Shown: piece after piece, positions 33,965 to 46,721 of the stretch
Layout: every line of letters starts with the position of its first letter
How positions within the stretch are numbered: the stretch's first letter is position 1
From: Podospora pseudoanserina
Lineage: Eukaryota > Ascomycota > Sordariomycetes > Sordariales > Podosporaceae
Length of the DNA stretch: 64,000 nucleotides
Direction of reading: 5' to 3'
Assembly: GCF_035222485.1 (NCBI RefSeq)
Contig: NC_085921.1
Location: forward strand, 4,712,001 to 4,776,000
Program-made: the position numbers and the translations under genes
Notes under the pieces: generated by a model
Databases searched by the model: none
Told to the model about the DNA's origin: nothing
Seen by the model: the letters and a program-made list of their open reading frames with translations, nothing else

Positions 33965-36900
33965 ATGGCGTCTTTCTTTCCGTCGTTTCGCCAGTCGCGG
34001 ATGCCCAAGCGGCTGCTTCGGTTCGCCCTGGCACGGCTAGACGTTCTGGACGAGACAGCGCTTGACTTAGAGAACCTTGATTTTGCCGTTGGAACAAACA
34101 CGGTCCTGGAATTCCGAGATGTCGGGCTTGTACTCCAGGTACGCACCTGCCGCCTAGTTTTGATGCTGACCTTGATGATGCTTTCGTAACTTGTTGCAAG
34201 GGCTGTCTATCCTAACATGTCGTAATGTGAAATAGAAACTGGAGAAGCTCTTGGGGCTCCCTCCAACCTTTTCGATCCAGAAAGCCAAGATCCTCGTCTT
34301 GCGAGTTACGATTCCCATGAACATCTTCACAAGCCCGATCATAGCCGAGGTCGATGGTGTTGATGTCCAGCTCAAGATTATGTCGCAACAGGAGGTGGAA
34401 CAGCAGCGGTCAAAGAAGAGGAGGAGATGGCGGGTCACTGATGATGTCGTTCCGACTGCTGCCGACCTTGCGCAGTCGTTCCTGGAAACGCAGCCGGTAT
34501 CAGAGAAGAAAGAGCTGGAACAGGCACTTGTTGCGGAATCGCAGGACCTCGGAGCTTCAGTAACCATGAGTGAACCTGAGAGCGATGACGAGTCGTCGTT
34601 CGGTACCGGCCAAGCTCTGTCACTGCCAGCTTTCATGACCGACTTCCTCCAGGGCATTGTCGACAGAATGCAAGTTCGGATACATGGTGTTTCATTCCAG
34701 GTTGATACCGAAGTGCCACTGAACGCGAACTCCCAGCCCCCTGAGTTGGTCACTTTTCGACTTTCGCTGGATAAGGTGGATGTGGAAGGTGTCACTACAT
34801 CAGCAGATGATGCTGAGGGCGGTCCAGAGATTGTTCACAAGGAGGGCAAACGGCATATTCTTCTGGACAACATCCGAGCGTTCCTGATCACCGAGGCAAA
34901 TGTGTTCTCGTCATTAGTACCATCCCCGACGATGCTATCTTCTCAAGGATCAGCCCAGTCTCCGGAAGCAACTGAGGCCCCGTCATTTCCAACTCCCGGC
35001 GCCAATCTGGCAGACAGCATAAGCTCTGCGTCGGTAACTTTGGATGATTTTGCGCAACTTCAGGCTCAGATGCACGATAGCGAGGCGGCGCTGAATATCC
35101 CCTACGAATTTGACCAACCTAATACGTTTGTTGAATATGCAGAGTCGAATTCGCCTGGTTCCACACCCCGGGCATCTCTTTACCAAGATATGGCAGGCCT
35201 TGGTCTTCAGGAGCACGCCAAGTCTACGCTTGTAGAGCCGGGGGCTTCAAGCTGGTCTGCTCCGGAAAGAGAAGCACAGTCAGAGCCTTTTCTCCGGCCT
35301 CCAGAAAGCTTCCCACTTGGTTCGTCGGTCTCTCCCGCTGGCTCTGTGCACTCAGAGGCTGCTAGTAGCGAATCTAGTGGCGGAGCCGAAGACCTTACGC
35401 AATCCCATCTCTACAGCCACGAGGAAGCTGAGAGCATGTATATGAGTGCCTTCTCACATACAGGTTCGGTAAAGCTACGCGGAGCAATGCCTGGATCTTG
35501 GGATGAGCAAGATTCCGTGTCATCGGGGGGAAAATCCGACGCCGCTGGCCCATCATCTGCACAACCCCAGAATTCACCCCCACCAGAAACACAGGGTGGA
35601 CGGTTCTACAACGAGACTGGACAACCGCCAGACCAGTCCTCTCTATCTCCCCAAGGCACATCGCCAATATCAACGCGAAGTCCCGTTGCCGAATTCTCAG
35701 AAGATCACAATCTAGGCCAAGAACCAGAGCGTCACCAAGATGACATCCCGACGCCTCGTGGACCTACCAGATTAGTGAAAGAAGTCGTTTCACTAAGCTC
35801 CATATCGGTCTATCTACCATCAAATCACAAGCACCTACACGTCACGACTCCTGACCTCGCAAGTACGACCCCAAATCTCCCAGGAGCATTTTCGGTCCAC
35901 TCACCTGAACCACTGGGCCCGTCGTCACCCGTTTCCGAAACCCCGGCTGAACACCCGCCTCTTGACCCATCTATTGAGGTGATCCTGAAGCCGATAGAGG
36001 TGCGGTTTGATGCCTCGATTGGGTTTCTTTTAGCCATGGTGGTGAGCTGCCTGCTGGAAGCAGTGCAAACATCCGAAACCACCAATACAGCTCCGTCCAG
36101 GTCAGACTCTAAGCCTGCGCTGGACCTCAAACTCGTAGTGGAAGGTCTATCACTCCAATTTTTGGAGAAACTTGCAGGTGTTGCCGACACGGCACAGAGA
36201 CATTTCGAGAAGCGGTCACCGGACTTTGCGTCCGATGTCCTCCTGCAAGCAAATTTGAGGGGAATCAAAGCTTCGCTCTCAAGCTCTGGCTCCGACATGG
36301 AAGCCGATATGGCTATTGAAAAGCTCACATTTGGGTATGCCAATGACCAGATTATATCGTTTGATCGATCCGTTCAAATGTATGAATCTATGGCTGCCAG
36401 CACTCTCTTGTCTGCGGGACAGGATATCTCAGTCAAGCTCACCAAGAGCTCTGGAAGGTCGAGCCTCAAAGTTAACACACTTCCTCTACATGTCAAACTC
36501 GATCTCCCAAAGTTGGATGAAACATTCAGCTGGTTTGGAGGCTTGAGCAGCTTCCTCAACATGGGCTCTTCGATCACCTCAAATCCTGCAAAGAGCACAA
36601 CTGTTGCGCCGCAGAAGCCCAAGGGTGTTCGATTCGAAACCCCGAGTTCGGATGATCGACCTGTCAGTTCAGGTGACAAGGCTGAGATGCGCATCAATGG
36701 GATCCGGCTGGATGTTATCGGGAGAGACTGTAGCATGGCCCTTGACACCAGCGCTCTCAAGTTGATCAACAGGGGAGAAGGCGTCGGTGTGCACTTCAGC
36801 AAGATACAGCTGGCAGGGCCATATCTTCGCAATTCCCAAGTTGCAGCTCCCATCATTGCCAAAATTGTGGACACCCGGATCGAGTTTGTCATGGCCCCGC

Positions 36901-39900
36901 GGGAACAAGATCTTGAGAGGCTTGTTGAACTCATCACTCCGTCACAGAGCAAGTTTGACAAGGACGGGGATGAGATCATGGTTGACATGCTCATTCGCCA
37001 ACGGCGAAAGGGGTCGGTTCTGAACTTGACCGTCGGCAAAGTCAATGTCAATGTGGGCAGACTTCAGCAGCTCAGCTGTCTACCCAGCTTGGCAGAGGAT
37101 CTTGCCAAACTCGGGACTGTTGCCAAGTATCTGCCCGAAGATGACCGGCCCGGGTTGCTCTCTTTTATTCATGTCAAGAGCTTTGAAGGCGCTGTCGACA
37201 TTGGTGGACGTTTTGGAGCGGTTCAAGCAGCCATTGCAGACCTGGAGGTGGCTCACATCACGGTTCCTACTCTAGTTGCTGTTGCTGTGACAGGTATCAC
37301 TGTCACAAGAAACCAGGTCGAGAACCTTGCGACAACACCACCAAATCCTGCAACGGCCTCGTCACCAAAGCCGCCTGTCCTGAGGATGAGAATGGTGGAT
37401 GATATTGAGCCGGTCCTCAAAGTCAGGCTGAACGGGTTGAATGTCGAGTACAGAGTGCCTACTATCATGGCCATCTTGCAGCTTTCGGAGGATGCCACAC
37501 CGCAAGACTATGAGGCTAGCCTTGCAGCCTCGGTCGCCAATCTTGGTGATCACGCTCATACCGCCATCAAGGGCTCACCAGCTGCTTCAGCATCGTCGGG
37601 GCAAGAATACAGTTCAAAGCCCATCAAAGTCGACGTTGCTTTCGAGGACTGTCTGATTGGCTTGAACCCTCTCGGCCCGCCATCCAAGTTGATTCTTGCA
37701 CTGACCACAGCATCGCTTGAGGTGGTACCCGGAAAAGACGAGAGTGTACATGCCGTCCTGGAGATGGATAAGGCATCCATTCTGCTCATTGATGATGTCA
37801 CGGTATTGGACACGCCTGGGGCACCGTTTGCTTCGAAGCGACGGCCCAAAGTCATTCCTACACCGCAGATCACCGAGCTATGTTCCAAGGGTTTTGTGCA
37901 CATCAGCCAAATCTCCAAGGCTCAGGCTGTCGTGAACACAACCAAGGATAAGAACGGCGATTCGCAGCTGGAGGTCGAATTACGTGACAAGCTTCTGGTC
38001 ATGGAGACGTGTGCCGACTCAACTCACACTTTGATTGCTTTGGCAAACGCTCTAACCCCGCCTACACCGCCGAGCAAGGAGGTCAAGTATAAGACATCGA
38101 TTGTTCCGGTGGAAGATCTGCTGGCTTCCATCACTCACGACGCGTTTGGCCGCGCTGAGGGTGATTATGACTTTGATAATGATTTTCTTCCTGTTGCTGG
38201 AGAGCACAGCGGCGAGATAGATAGTGAGCATGACTATTATGGCGGACCAAGCGATAGCCCCCTCAACATGGACTCTCAGTTTTACGACGACGAGGTGTTC
38301 CACGAAGAGCTTTTCGATGCCACTGCTCAATCGCTTGACTTGTCAAAAACCAGAGTTGAGGAGACGAACGATGGTGTCTTGCTCAGCACTGCTAGCCTGA
38401 GCACCGACAATAGCACAGACAATAGCAGCGGGCGTCTCTCAGTCGAAGAAGGGTTCTTTGAGAAGAAGGAGTCGGCTGTCAAGGGCACAGCGCACCGGTG
38501 GAACTCTAAGAAGAACAAGTATGATGATGGTAACGACACCAAGATTCAACGAAGCCCGCTCAAGGTTGGTGTGCGTGATGTCCATCTTATTTGGCACCTG
38601 TATGACGGCTATGATTGGGTGCGGACTAGAGAAGTCATCGCCAAGGCGGTCAAGGAAGTTGAGAACAAGGCATACGAGAAGCGGGCCAAGGCTGAACGCA
38701 AGGATGACTTGGATGAAGAAGAGATTGTGGGTGACTTCCTTTTCAATTCGGTGTACATTGGAATTCCAATCACTCGGGATCCAAAGGAGCTGGCCGCCGC
38801 CATCAACCAGGAGTTGGGGGATGGAAACGATACCGAGTCGGTCGCCACCACGGCCTTCACAACCTCCACCATTCGCCCTGCTGGCAAGCATCACCACGCT
38901 AGGTCCAAGAGCCTAAAATTGGGCAGGAGCAAGGATCACAAGATCACATTTGAGCTCAACGGCGTGAATGTGGACTTGGTCACCTTCCCACCTGATTCTG
39001 GGGAGACAGTCAGCTCCATCGATGTCCGTGTCCGCGACCTGGTCGTTTTCGACCATGTGGCTACTTCCACGTGGAAGAAGTTTGTCACATACGACGAGGA
39101 TGCGGGTGACAGAGAGGAGGGCGCAAATATGGCCCACATCGAACTTCTCAACACAAAGCCTGTGCCCTCTATGCCGGCTTCTGAAATTGTCTTGAAGGTC
39201 AGCATTCTGCCTCTTCGTCTTCACGTCGATCAGGATGCGCTGGACTTTATCACACGGTTCTTTGAGTTCAAGGACGACTCGACACCTGTTCACGCCTCTC
39301 CGAGTGATGTGCCCTTCATCCAGCGTGCCGAGGTCAACGACGTGCCTGTCAGGTTGGATTTCAAGCCAAAGCGGGTCGACTATGCTGGTCTCAGATCAGG
39401 CCATACGACTGAGTTCATGAACTTCTTGATCCTGGAGGATTCCCGCTTGGTTCTTCGCCATGTTATTCTTTACGGCATCGCCGGATTTGACAAGCTTGGA
39501 AAGCAGCTCAACGACATTTGGACGGACAATGTCAAGCGCACACAACTTCCTGGTGTTTTGGCTGGTCTGGCACCAGTCCGCTCTCTTGTGAACGCCGGCA
39601 GCGGCTTCCGTGAGCTGATTGAGATTCCCATCAAGGAATATCAGAAAGACGGGCGCATTGTCCGCAGCATTAGGAAGGGTGCAACCCGTTTTGCAAAGAC
39701 GACTGGTACAGAGGTGGTGAAGCTGGGCGCCAAACTCGCCATCGGGACACAGTACGCACTTCAAGGAGCCGAGAGCATGTTGGTTAACAAGCCAGCTGGA
39801 GAGTCAAGTAGCTCCGCGGCTCCCATTGCCATCGACGATTGGGACGAGGGAGATGAGTACGAAGCCGAAGAAGAGACGACCAACCGGCAGGTCAGCCTGT

Positions 39901-40238
39901 ACGCGAACCAGCCGCTTGGTATCCTCCAGGGCGTGCGAGGCGCCTATTCGAGCCTGGCCAGGGACCTGGCGGTGGCAAGGGACGCAATCATTGCGGTGCC
40001 GGCCGAGGTGATGGAGAGCACGAACGCTCAGGGGGCGGCCAAGGCTGTGCTGAAGCGGGCACCGACGATTATCTTCCGGCCTGCCATTGGTGCTACCAAG
40101 GCCATTGGACAGACTCTGCTGGGCGCGACGAACAGTCTCGACCCGGCGAACAGGAGACGGGCGGAGGCGGTGAGTTTTCTTGGTCTGATACTACAGTGAA
40201 ACAGGTTGCTGACTTTGTGACAGAAATACAAGAAATAA
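33965..40238 (+). CDS. ATG2: Autophagy-related lipid-transfer protein ATG2
   Basis: Rod-shaped bridge-type lipid transfer protein that feeds the growing phagophore from the ER, with Atg9 and Atg18 as partners. Exons are 33965-34138, 34236-40169 and 40224-40238, 2040 residues. The last exon encodes only KYKK and the stop, and restores the RRRAEAKYKK end. Without splicing the frame would end at 40199. The chorein-type N-terminus is [21 protein letters not shown] Ser/Pro-rich disordered insert lies at roughly residues 240-600, with another acidic insert at about 1340-1450. The C-terminal ATG_C region includes [33 protein letters not shown] and amphipathic helical repeats. The 5.9-kb uninterrupted exon is the longest in the window. 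Confidence 0.97.
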
Positions 40239-42295
40239 TCGAGTAAGAAAACCACAGACGAGGGAGTCTTTTCCTAGAACCAAGCATCACAACAAAGGCG
40301 TACACCTAGCCTTGTGAGATTGCATGGCAAGTTCTCAAGAATTAATAATGATTTGTTTTTACGAAGGGAGAAAGAGAATATCACGAAGAGGGGGGCATGA
40401 ATACTCGGAGTTTTGGGGGGTTGAGGCATTCTAGGGATTGGGGGATCTGGGAAGGAGTTTTTGATTTTCAGGCCATATCTCTTAGGGATCTCTCTATCTG
40501 CGCTTTAGTTTTTTTTTTCCTCTGAAGACGATTATCTAGTGTTTTGGTCAATTGGGAGGAGAAGAACGATACAGCATACCTTCATGAGGTCTCGGTAGTT
40601 TTTGGTTCAGTCTTTATTTACTTTGTTTTAGCTCTCTCTCTGTGCTTTTGAGGGCGTGGTGATGTGATGAGGTGATGGTTGTTGCGGTTTTACTTTTGAC
40701 CCGTTGTGATCAGCTTTGTTGAGCTCTAGGATAACTGCAAATCAGGGGAATATGGGACCTGGCGGCTCTCAAGTTTGCATTCTACTCTAGCTAGACAGGT
40801 TATTGACAGGAAAATAATTAAAAATAGAGACTGTAATGAGATGCCAAGGGGTAGAAAAATAGTTGATATATCTGTGCTGGAACCGCTTCTGGTAATCTTG
40901 AAACTGACACCCGGTTCTTCCAAGGCCTGCCAATATGTACTTGAGGTGCACCAACTACCTATCTTTCAGAACTCTCATCCCAAGCAGCGGTCGCCATTTT
41001 CTTGTCCACAAGCGAAAGAATGTGAAGAGAGCACAGTAGTCAAGACTAGAAATCAGTACTCGATCCTTTTGGTTCAGTGTTGATTTATGCGATTTGCAAA
41101 CTTGGGTTTTGCCAAATGCTACTCCCAGCACCTCAGCATCATCATCATCATCGAGTTAAGATGGGTGTGGATGGGTGTGTTTAACTCTCGCTAGACTCAT
41201 TCATTTCCCTCTCCCTCTCCCTTGCCTCTCTCTGCTCTCGAAGGTGGGTCTCTTTGCTTATTCTCTACATCACACACACACACACACGCGCGCGCGGGAA
41301 AAGGTCAGCAATGTTATCCGTTCTCTCCCTACTGGCCGTTGCAAATAAAGTTGTCGTGACAGGGAAGGGGTTAGGTAATATACTCACTGCGCTTGTCTTT
41401 GCGGCTTGGATTGACGATCGGGTGTAGCTACTCATATAAAACTCATCAGCAACCCAGTTGCGATGTAAATAGCGGAAACGTCTGCGGGCATGTGCTACTG
41501 TGCAAGGCAGGTGTGACTTACACAAACAAAATCGAAGCCATCGTGAAAGCCGCCATCGGGGCCATGACCGTCTGTTTCTGTCAGCTTCACATGCACGCGC
41601 CCGATGACGGAGAGAACAAGAAAAAAACACCAACTCTAGAATTGAATTTCACCATTTTGAATTCTTGCAATTATCTCATTTCTTGCCCATGTGCCGTTTA
41701 CTCTTGAGATGCTGGGTGAGCTTAAAAGGTCGACGACGTTAAGGTTTAGCGGGTGTTATCGGAGAGATCCATTTCCAAAAACCGCTTCTCAAAAGGAGCG
41801 AGCAAGCGACATCACACCACTTTTCCAGAACTTGATATCACTAGGTACAAATACCGCACATCCAATGAGCACAGTACATGATTCAGATTATCAATGGACG
41901 AGTAATAGATTTTGAACCTTTTTGATATTTTTTTTCTCTCATTCTTTATAACAACATCTATCGTCTCTCTCTCTCTGTCCCTTATGCAATTGTGTTCCCC
42001 TTAAAAACTCCAGACCCCAAATCCCTTTAAACCCCCCCTCTCCCTCCTTCATCTCCTGATGAAAATCAAAGCCCCAATGCAAGATGCGACAAATAAAATG
42101 AGGGAAACAATAATGTGTCCATATCATATCAACCAAAAATATGAAAGCTCGCCTGCCTCCCTTTGTATGCTCGCTCTTGACTCGCCTTGCTTTGCTTTGC
42201 TTCGCACATCAAACAAATGCTGCTTGCTTGCTTGTCAAGTGTCTTATACTTACAAATAATCTTATATGCGCCTCTCTTCCTCTCAAGAAAGGGAT
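40239..42295. other. Convergent 3' intergenic region
   Basis: About 2 kb between ATG2 (+) and the carrier gene (-). It carries (CAT)n at about 41138-41153, a (CA)n-(CG)n tract at 41270-41296 and a CT run near 41965. No supported gene or RNA. Confidence 0.4.
41270..41296. repeat. (CA)n(CG)n dinucleotide repeat
   Basis: About nine CA units pass directly into about five CG units. An alternating purine-pyrimidine tract of this kind can adopt Z-DNA. It lies in non-coding sequence. Confidence 0.85.
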
Positions 42296-43703
42296 TTATG
42301 AATCCAAAATCTCTCTCCTCTCCACGCTGCCACCACCCTCCAGCTTCTGCCTCCCTCTCTCCCTCAGCCCGTTCATCCGCCTCATCGCATACTCATACGT
42401 AAGCATCGTAACCGTGGCCGCCGGGACAGCCCTCATCATGTTGGTCCCCATGCCCGCGTAGAAAGCCATCCAACCCTCCTCCCTCAGAATAGTGCGGAAA
42501 GTGGTCACGATGCCCCTATATCTCGGACCGTTGCTAACCGCTGGCTTGTTCTGACCGGAAGCAGATGGCTCAGTCATTCCGAGACCCTGCATGTATTCAT
42601 GCCCCGGCATGGGTCTTCGCTGAGTCTGCAATCTTGTTCGGATGACCTCGTGGGGATAGGTAGCGCTGCTGGCCATGATCTTGCTCAGAATCGACGCCGA
42701 CAAGATCCCGAACCAGTGCGATTTGTCTTCCTGGCCGGCTACTGGGGCAGCACCCATGGACGTGCCAGTAAATTTGGTCTTCAAATATTCGTACACGGGG
42801 AATTGGACCGCTACGTGGGTGAGACCGAGAAGGGCGGGAGTGAGGCCGGAATAAAACGAGAGAATACCCTCTGTGGTGTACATCTTGCGCGCAGCGTCAA
42901 GTGTCGATCGGTAGTGCCATGGCTGATGGAGCGTAGGGCGCGAAGTTGGCGTGTTGCTCCCCTTAGGATACAGCGAAAATCGTGTCCGGTCATGGCCAGT
43001 CGTCTGTGACATTAGTCGTGTCTTGATCACCCAGATTGGGTTCGTAGCAATCGTGCTGCTGGCTCCTGCTATGATGGATGACCAGAAGTTGACGACAAAT
43101 GGTCTGTCTGTGACCGGGGTGTCAGTATCCCGCCACTTTCCAGACCCAAAGATCAGTTCCCTTACCATGATATTGTGACAAATAAATCTTGCTCTTGTTG
43201 TAAACCGTAAACCATACCGCCCATGTTGGCAGATACCCCATAATGATCGGTCCCAAGCCCCTGTACATCCCCCTGATGCCCTCCTCCCTCCAGATAATGT
43301 TAGCCGTGCCAAACAGGCCCTTGTAGACTACTCTCTGGTGTCCGGTATGCGGGCTGTTCTTTTGCATCGCCAATATTCCTCCCTGAGCCTGCAGCTTCGT
43401 CTTGATAACATCCAGCGGGCAAGTCACGACTCCAGACATGAACCCTCCCACCGCGCCCGCCAGCGCATTGAACTGCGAGTCCGAGGCGTCGAGTGCCCAG
43501 CGCTCCGCAAGCGTGAGCTGTTCCCCCGCCATGCTGGCGTTGCCCCCTCCGCCTGCCCCGCCTCTTCCCGAATGGTCGCTCGTCGGCTGCGAAGAGGGCG
43601 GCTCTTCGACGGCGGGCGGGTCCGGAAGCGTTACTCCATATTCCGCTCGAGGCGCAGATACGGCTTGTCCGTCGGGTGTGAGGTGGTGATGTTGGTTGGA
43701 CAT
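42296..43703 (-). CDS. Mitochondrial carrier, NAD+/pyrimidine-nucleotide type (Yia6/Ndt1-like)
   Basis: Inner-membrane SLC25 carrier of 449 residues. Exons are 43166-43703 and 42296-43107, with a 58-nt intron. Three carrier repeats are visible with signatures PLDVIKTKLQ, PIWVIKTRLM and PHEVIRTRLQ. The Trp in the second signature and YRGLGPIIMGYLPTWAVWF are typical of the NAD+, folate and pyrimidine nucleotide branch (Ndt1/Yia6, SLC25A32). Length and sequence favour the NAD+ carrier. A hydrophilic N-terminus of about 70 residues (Pro/Gly-rich) precedes helix 1. Large inserts lie in the matrix loops of repeat 2 (about residues 225-255) and repeat 3. It is divergent from QCR7, another mitochondrial gene, so shared regulation is possible. 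Confidence 0.88.
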
Positions 43704-44592
43704 GCCCGCGTCTCTGCGCGCGCGGAAAGGCCGGAGAGGGGCACTGTAACCCGTCGTTTTTTCCTCGGTTTTGCAGGGTGATTTCTACTTTGTAGAAAGA
43801 TAATTCAAGGGTCTCGGGGCCCCAAATCCCTCAGAGACCCTAGGGAGGTCTCAGGGTCGTCGGTAGGGAAAGATGTTCCCTTCTAGATCGTATGATGAGT
43901 AGATGCGAACAATACCGTTTGCGATTGCCTGTGATCGTGGTCGTGTGCCGGATGTGCGGGGAACGTCTTATACTGTGTTGGGGTGTGCCGGACCAGCAGA
44001 GGGGTCCTTTGTATGTTGCGCGATGGAACTGTGGGTTGTCAAATTGTTGCGAATCTGTCCAGGACGGTATGGCAGGTACGTGTCGTGCAAGAGAGAGGAG
44101 GAGAGACCGAGAAACTGACTTGCGCGAAAACAGCAAGAGAGTCGAGCGATCAACGGCGCTGGTGGTGGAGGAGAACCTTGAAAGGAACTGTGTCTTGGCA
44201 GCCGGCCTTACATGGATATGGTTGAGTGTGGATTGCACAATCGCACAGCAAGAGAAGAGGCAAAGTTAGCCGTGTGTCGGCGCTGACCGGGTCCCCTCTT
44301 CCTGCTGCTCCGTGTGTGCTCCGTCCAGTCTTTTTTCCCAAGTGTCGCAAGAATCGCAATCGTCACAAGTTCTCCTTAAGAAGAAGCCAATTACGTAGGC
44401 TGTGGCTGTTGGGCCGTTCTTGGTGGGCTGCTTTTTCAAGCCGAGTCATGTAACGCTGCTTTACCACCGTAACGCACAGTTCCGACATGCGATTCTACCG
44501 AGGATGAGATAGATGTGTTTGAGTTTCATGCAAATCCCCAAAATTCTCGAAAGATGGGTTGGAGCTTGTGAACTGATGTCTGGTCTCATTCC

Positions 44593-44653
44593 CGTCTCAT
44601 CTCTCATCTCTCATCTCTCATCTCTCACATCTCTCATGTCTCACATCTCTCAT
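44593..44653. repeat. TCATCTC heptamer tandem array
   Basis: At least four exact copies of a 7-bp unit are followed by three degenerate CATCTCTCA copies. The array is non-coding and lies about 340-400 bp upstream of QCR7. Confidence 0.85.
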
Positions 44654-44857
44654 CATGCATTGCAGCAGTTAGTTCAATTCAAGCTCATATTCAGATGGTC
44701 GCTGGATTGGTAGGCAGCGGGCGGGATCAGCGGGCCAAAAAAGTAGCATTACCTCATCGCCGCCTTGCGAAGCATAAGCATGGGAAAACCATGCCTAACT
44801 TTTCAGGCAGCAAATCCCAGGCCGCAACGGGTTTTCCCGGGGCAGAGCTCTGCCTGT

Positions 44858-44862
44858 CCAAT
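44858..44862 (+). promoter_or_regulatory. CCAAT box upstream of QCR7
   Basis: CCAAT is the site of the HAP (Hap2/3/5) complex, which activates respiratory genes in fungi. It lies 135 bp upstream of the QCR7 start, next to a 14-bp palindrome. The function is inferred from position and family knowledge. Confidence 0.35.
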
Positions 44863-44996
44863 TGAGCCAACCAACGTCTGCTGATTCCCGACGCGGCAAT
44901 TTGGCAAAGCTCCCACACCAAGCCCACCCACCCAGACTGCTGGTCGTCGCAAAGTTGCAAGTGTGAATACCTTCAACCTCCACACATCCATCCAAA

Positions 44997-45442
44997 ATGA
45001 CGGCCCCATCCCTCGCCAGCTATGTCACCAAGCGCCCCTGGCTCTCCAAGCTCCTGAAGCCCGTTGCCGGCTGGTACAGCAATGCTGCCCTCTACCGTCA
45101 AATGGGTCTCAAGTATGTGCATTATATCGGCCACCTCCAGAAACTGTTTCCCTAACCCATACCCTCCTCCCTCTCTCCAGGGCCGATGATTTGATCTCCG
45201 AAGAAAACGCCGACGTCCTCAAGGCCCTCGGCCGCCTCACCCCCAAGGAGTCCTACGACCGCATCTACCGCATCCGCCGCGCCACCCAGCTCTCCCTCCA
45301 GCAAAAGATCCTACCCAAGAACGAGTGGACCAAGCCCGAGGAGGACGTCCAATACCTTTCCCCCATCCTCGAGGCCATCGAGGCCGAGGCAAAGGAGAAG
45401 CAGGCTCTCGACACTCTTGTCCCCTCCAAGGCCGGCCACTAA
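44997..45442 (+). CDS. QCR7: Cytochrome bc1 complex subunit 7
   Basis: The 14-kDa matrix-facing subunit of ubiquinol-cytochrome c reductase (complex III), needed for cytochrome b assembly. Exons are 44997-45112 and 45181-45442, 125 residues, close to the yeast protein (127). The intron is 68 nt, with a GTATGT donor and TCCAG acceptor. The N-terminus is [20 protein letters not shown]. Conserved features are [30 protein letters not shown]-like [20 protein letters not shown], and the acidic C-terminal [12 protein letters not shown]. There is no cleavable presequence, as in the family. The context with the divergent mitochondrial carrier and CCAAT box fits respiratory regulation. Confidence 0.96.
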
Positions 45443-46721
45443 GAGAATTGTCCTGAACTTTTGCTTGTAGCCAAAAGAAGAGGAACCGGGAGTGGCGGAG
45501 AGGAGAAAAGGGGGGGAAACTGTATTATGATCATGGACCCAGGTCTGGAACAGACCGGGGTCAAGGAGTATAGGAGGGAGGTTAGATGGGGTGGGCAGAC
45601 AGAAGGTGTGTGGTGCATGAAAAGGGGAAGGGGGGGAAACGCCGTCAGACAAAAAAAGAATAGAGGACGAACGTTTAAGAAACCCGGACCTGTTGTATAT
45701 CTGTATAGAGGGCTCCTCAATTTTTCTCGGTAGAAGAAATCAGGAAAATCTCGCTCACCCATTCAATCTGCTGGTCTTCATGCTGTCAGTTGATTTTGAA
45801 GAGTTTGCCGGATTCACGGAAATACGAAAGGTTGCCGAAGAGCTATGGCGAAGTATTGATTTCAACTTAACGAGAAGCTATGAACACATGCCGCTCCTAT
45901 CTCATGTCTCCAAAACATACGAGCACCAGAACACCGAATGACTCGACTGAAACAATCACCATCACAATTCCCTATCCAAACACAACAAGTTACAAGAACC
46001 ACCAAATCCCCTGCTATTTTTTTTTTACCACCGCCCCCTATACCACCCGCCAGTCCCTCAGAATAAAAAAAACAAAAGCCCCAGAAGGTTTTAAAAATCA
46101 GTGAGAGATAGCTAACAAACAAGCCTGGCTGGCGGGAGTAGGTTCGTGAACAACAAATAAAGCAGATGGATTACTTTAATCTTTTCTCTTTCCATCCAGC
46201 CCGTCCCTCCTCATGAAAAGAGCAATGTTCAACATATTTGATGATCCCTAGCCCGTACTTTGCGCCGCCAATGAGGAAAAAAAAAGAACGCAATCAACAC
46301 GAAACCCAGCCATGACAAAGCCTTCAATATGTGAAGCCCACATCAGCTCTTCGGGTATGTCCCGAGCATTCCGTCATACTAGCTAACCACCCACTCGGAC
46401 AACAACAGCAACAACAACAGTTCAAAGAACAGAGGGTAAAAAAACGGTGCCCCGGGATTTTTAAAAGGTAGTAAACGATGCACAAGGTGAAATATTTCAG
46501 ACATGATGTATTTTCCCGTGTCTGTGAGATGCCTGTTCTGATTCAGGCTGACAAGAATATCGTGGTTTTCGATGTGGATCATGAGCGTTCGTATAACGGC
46601 TGATGCGTTCCCTGGAGCGCTCTGTCGTAGTGGTGTTCTAGTATTTTGTGGAACGGGCGCCCCCTGGCCGAAGAGAAGATGGTGTGGTCGGGGGCGAGAG
46701 CGGCCGCCGGGTGCCAGCAGT
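45443..46721. other. Convergent 3' intergenic region
   Basis: About 1.3 kb between QCR7 (+) and MNN9 (-). G-rich near 45500-45660 and A/T-rich near 46010-46090. No supported gene. Confidence 0.4.

Larger units (their letters stand above)
43704..44996. promoter_or_regulatory. Divergent region carrier / QCR7
   Basis: About 1.3 kb between two genes for mitochondrial proteins. It contains an 8-bp inverted repeat (AGGGTCTC/GAGACCCT) at 43808-43841, a TCATCTC heptamer array at about 44593-44653, the 14-bp palindrome GGCAGAGCTCTGCC at 44841-44854 and a CCAAT box at 44858-44862. No gene supported. Confidence 0.4.
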
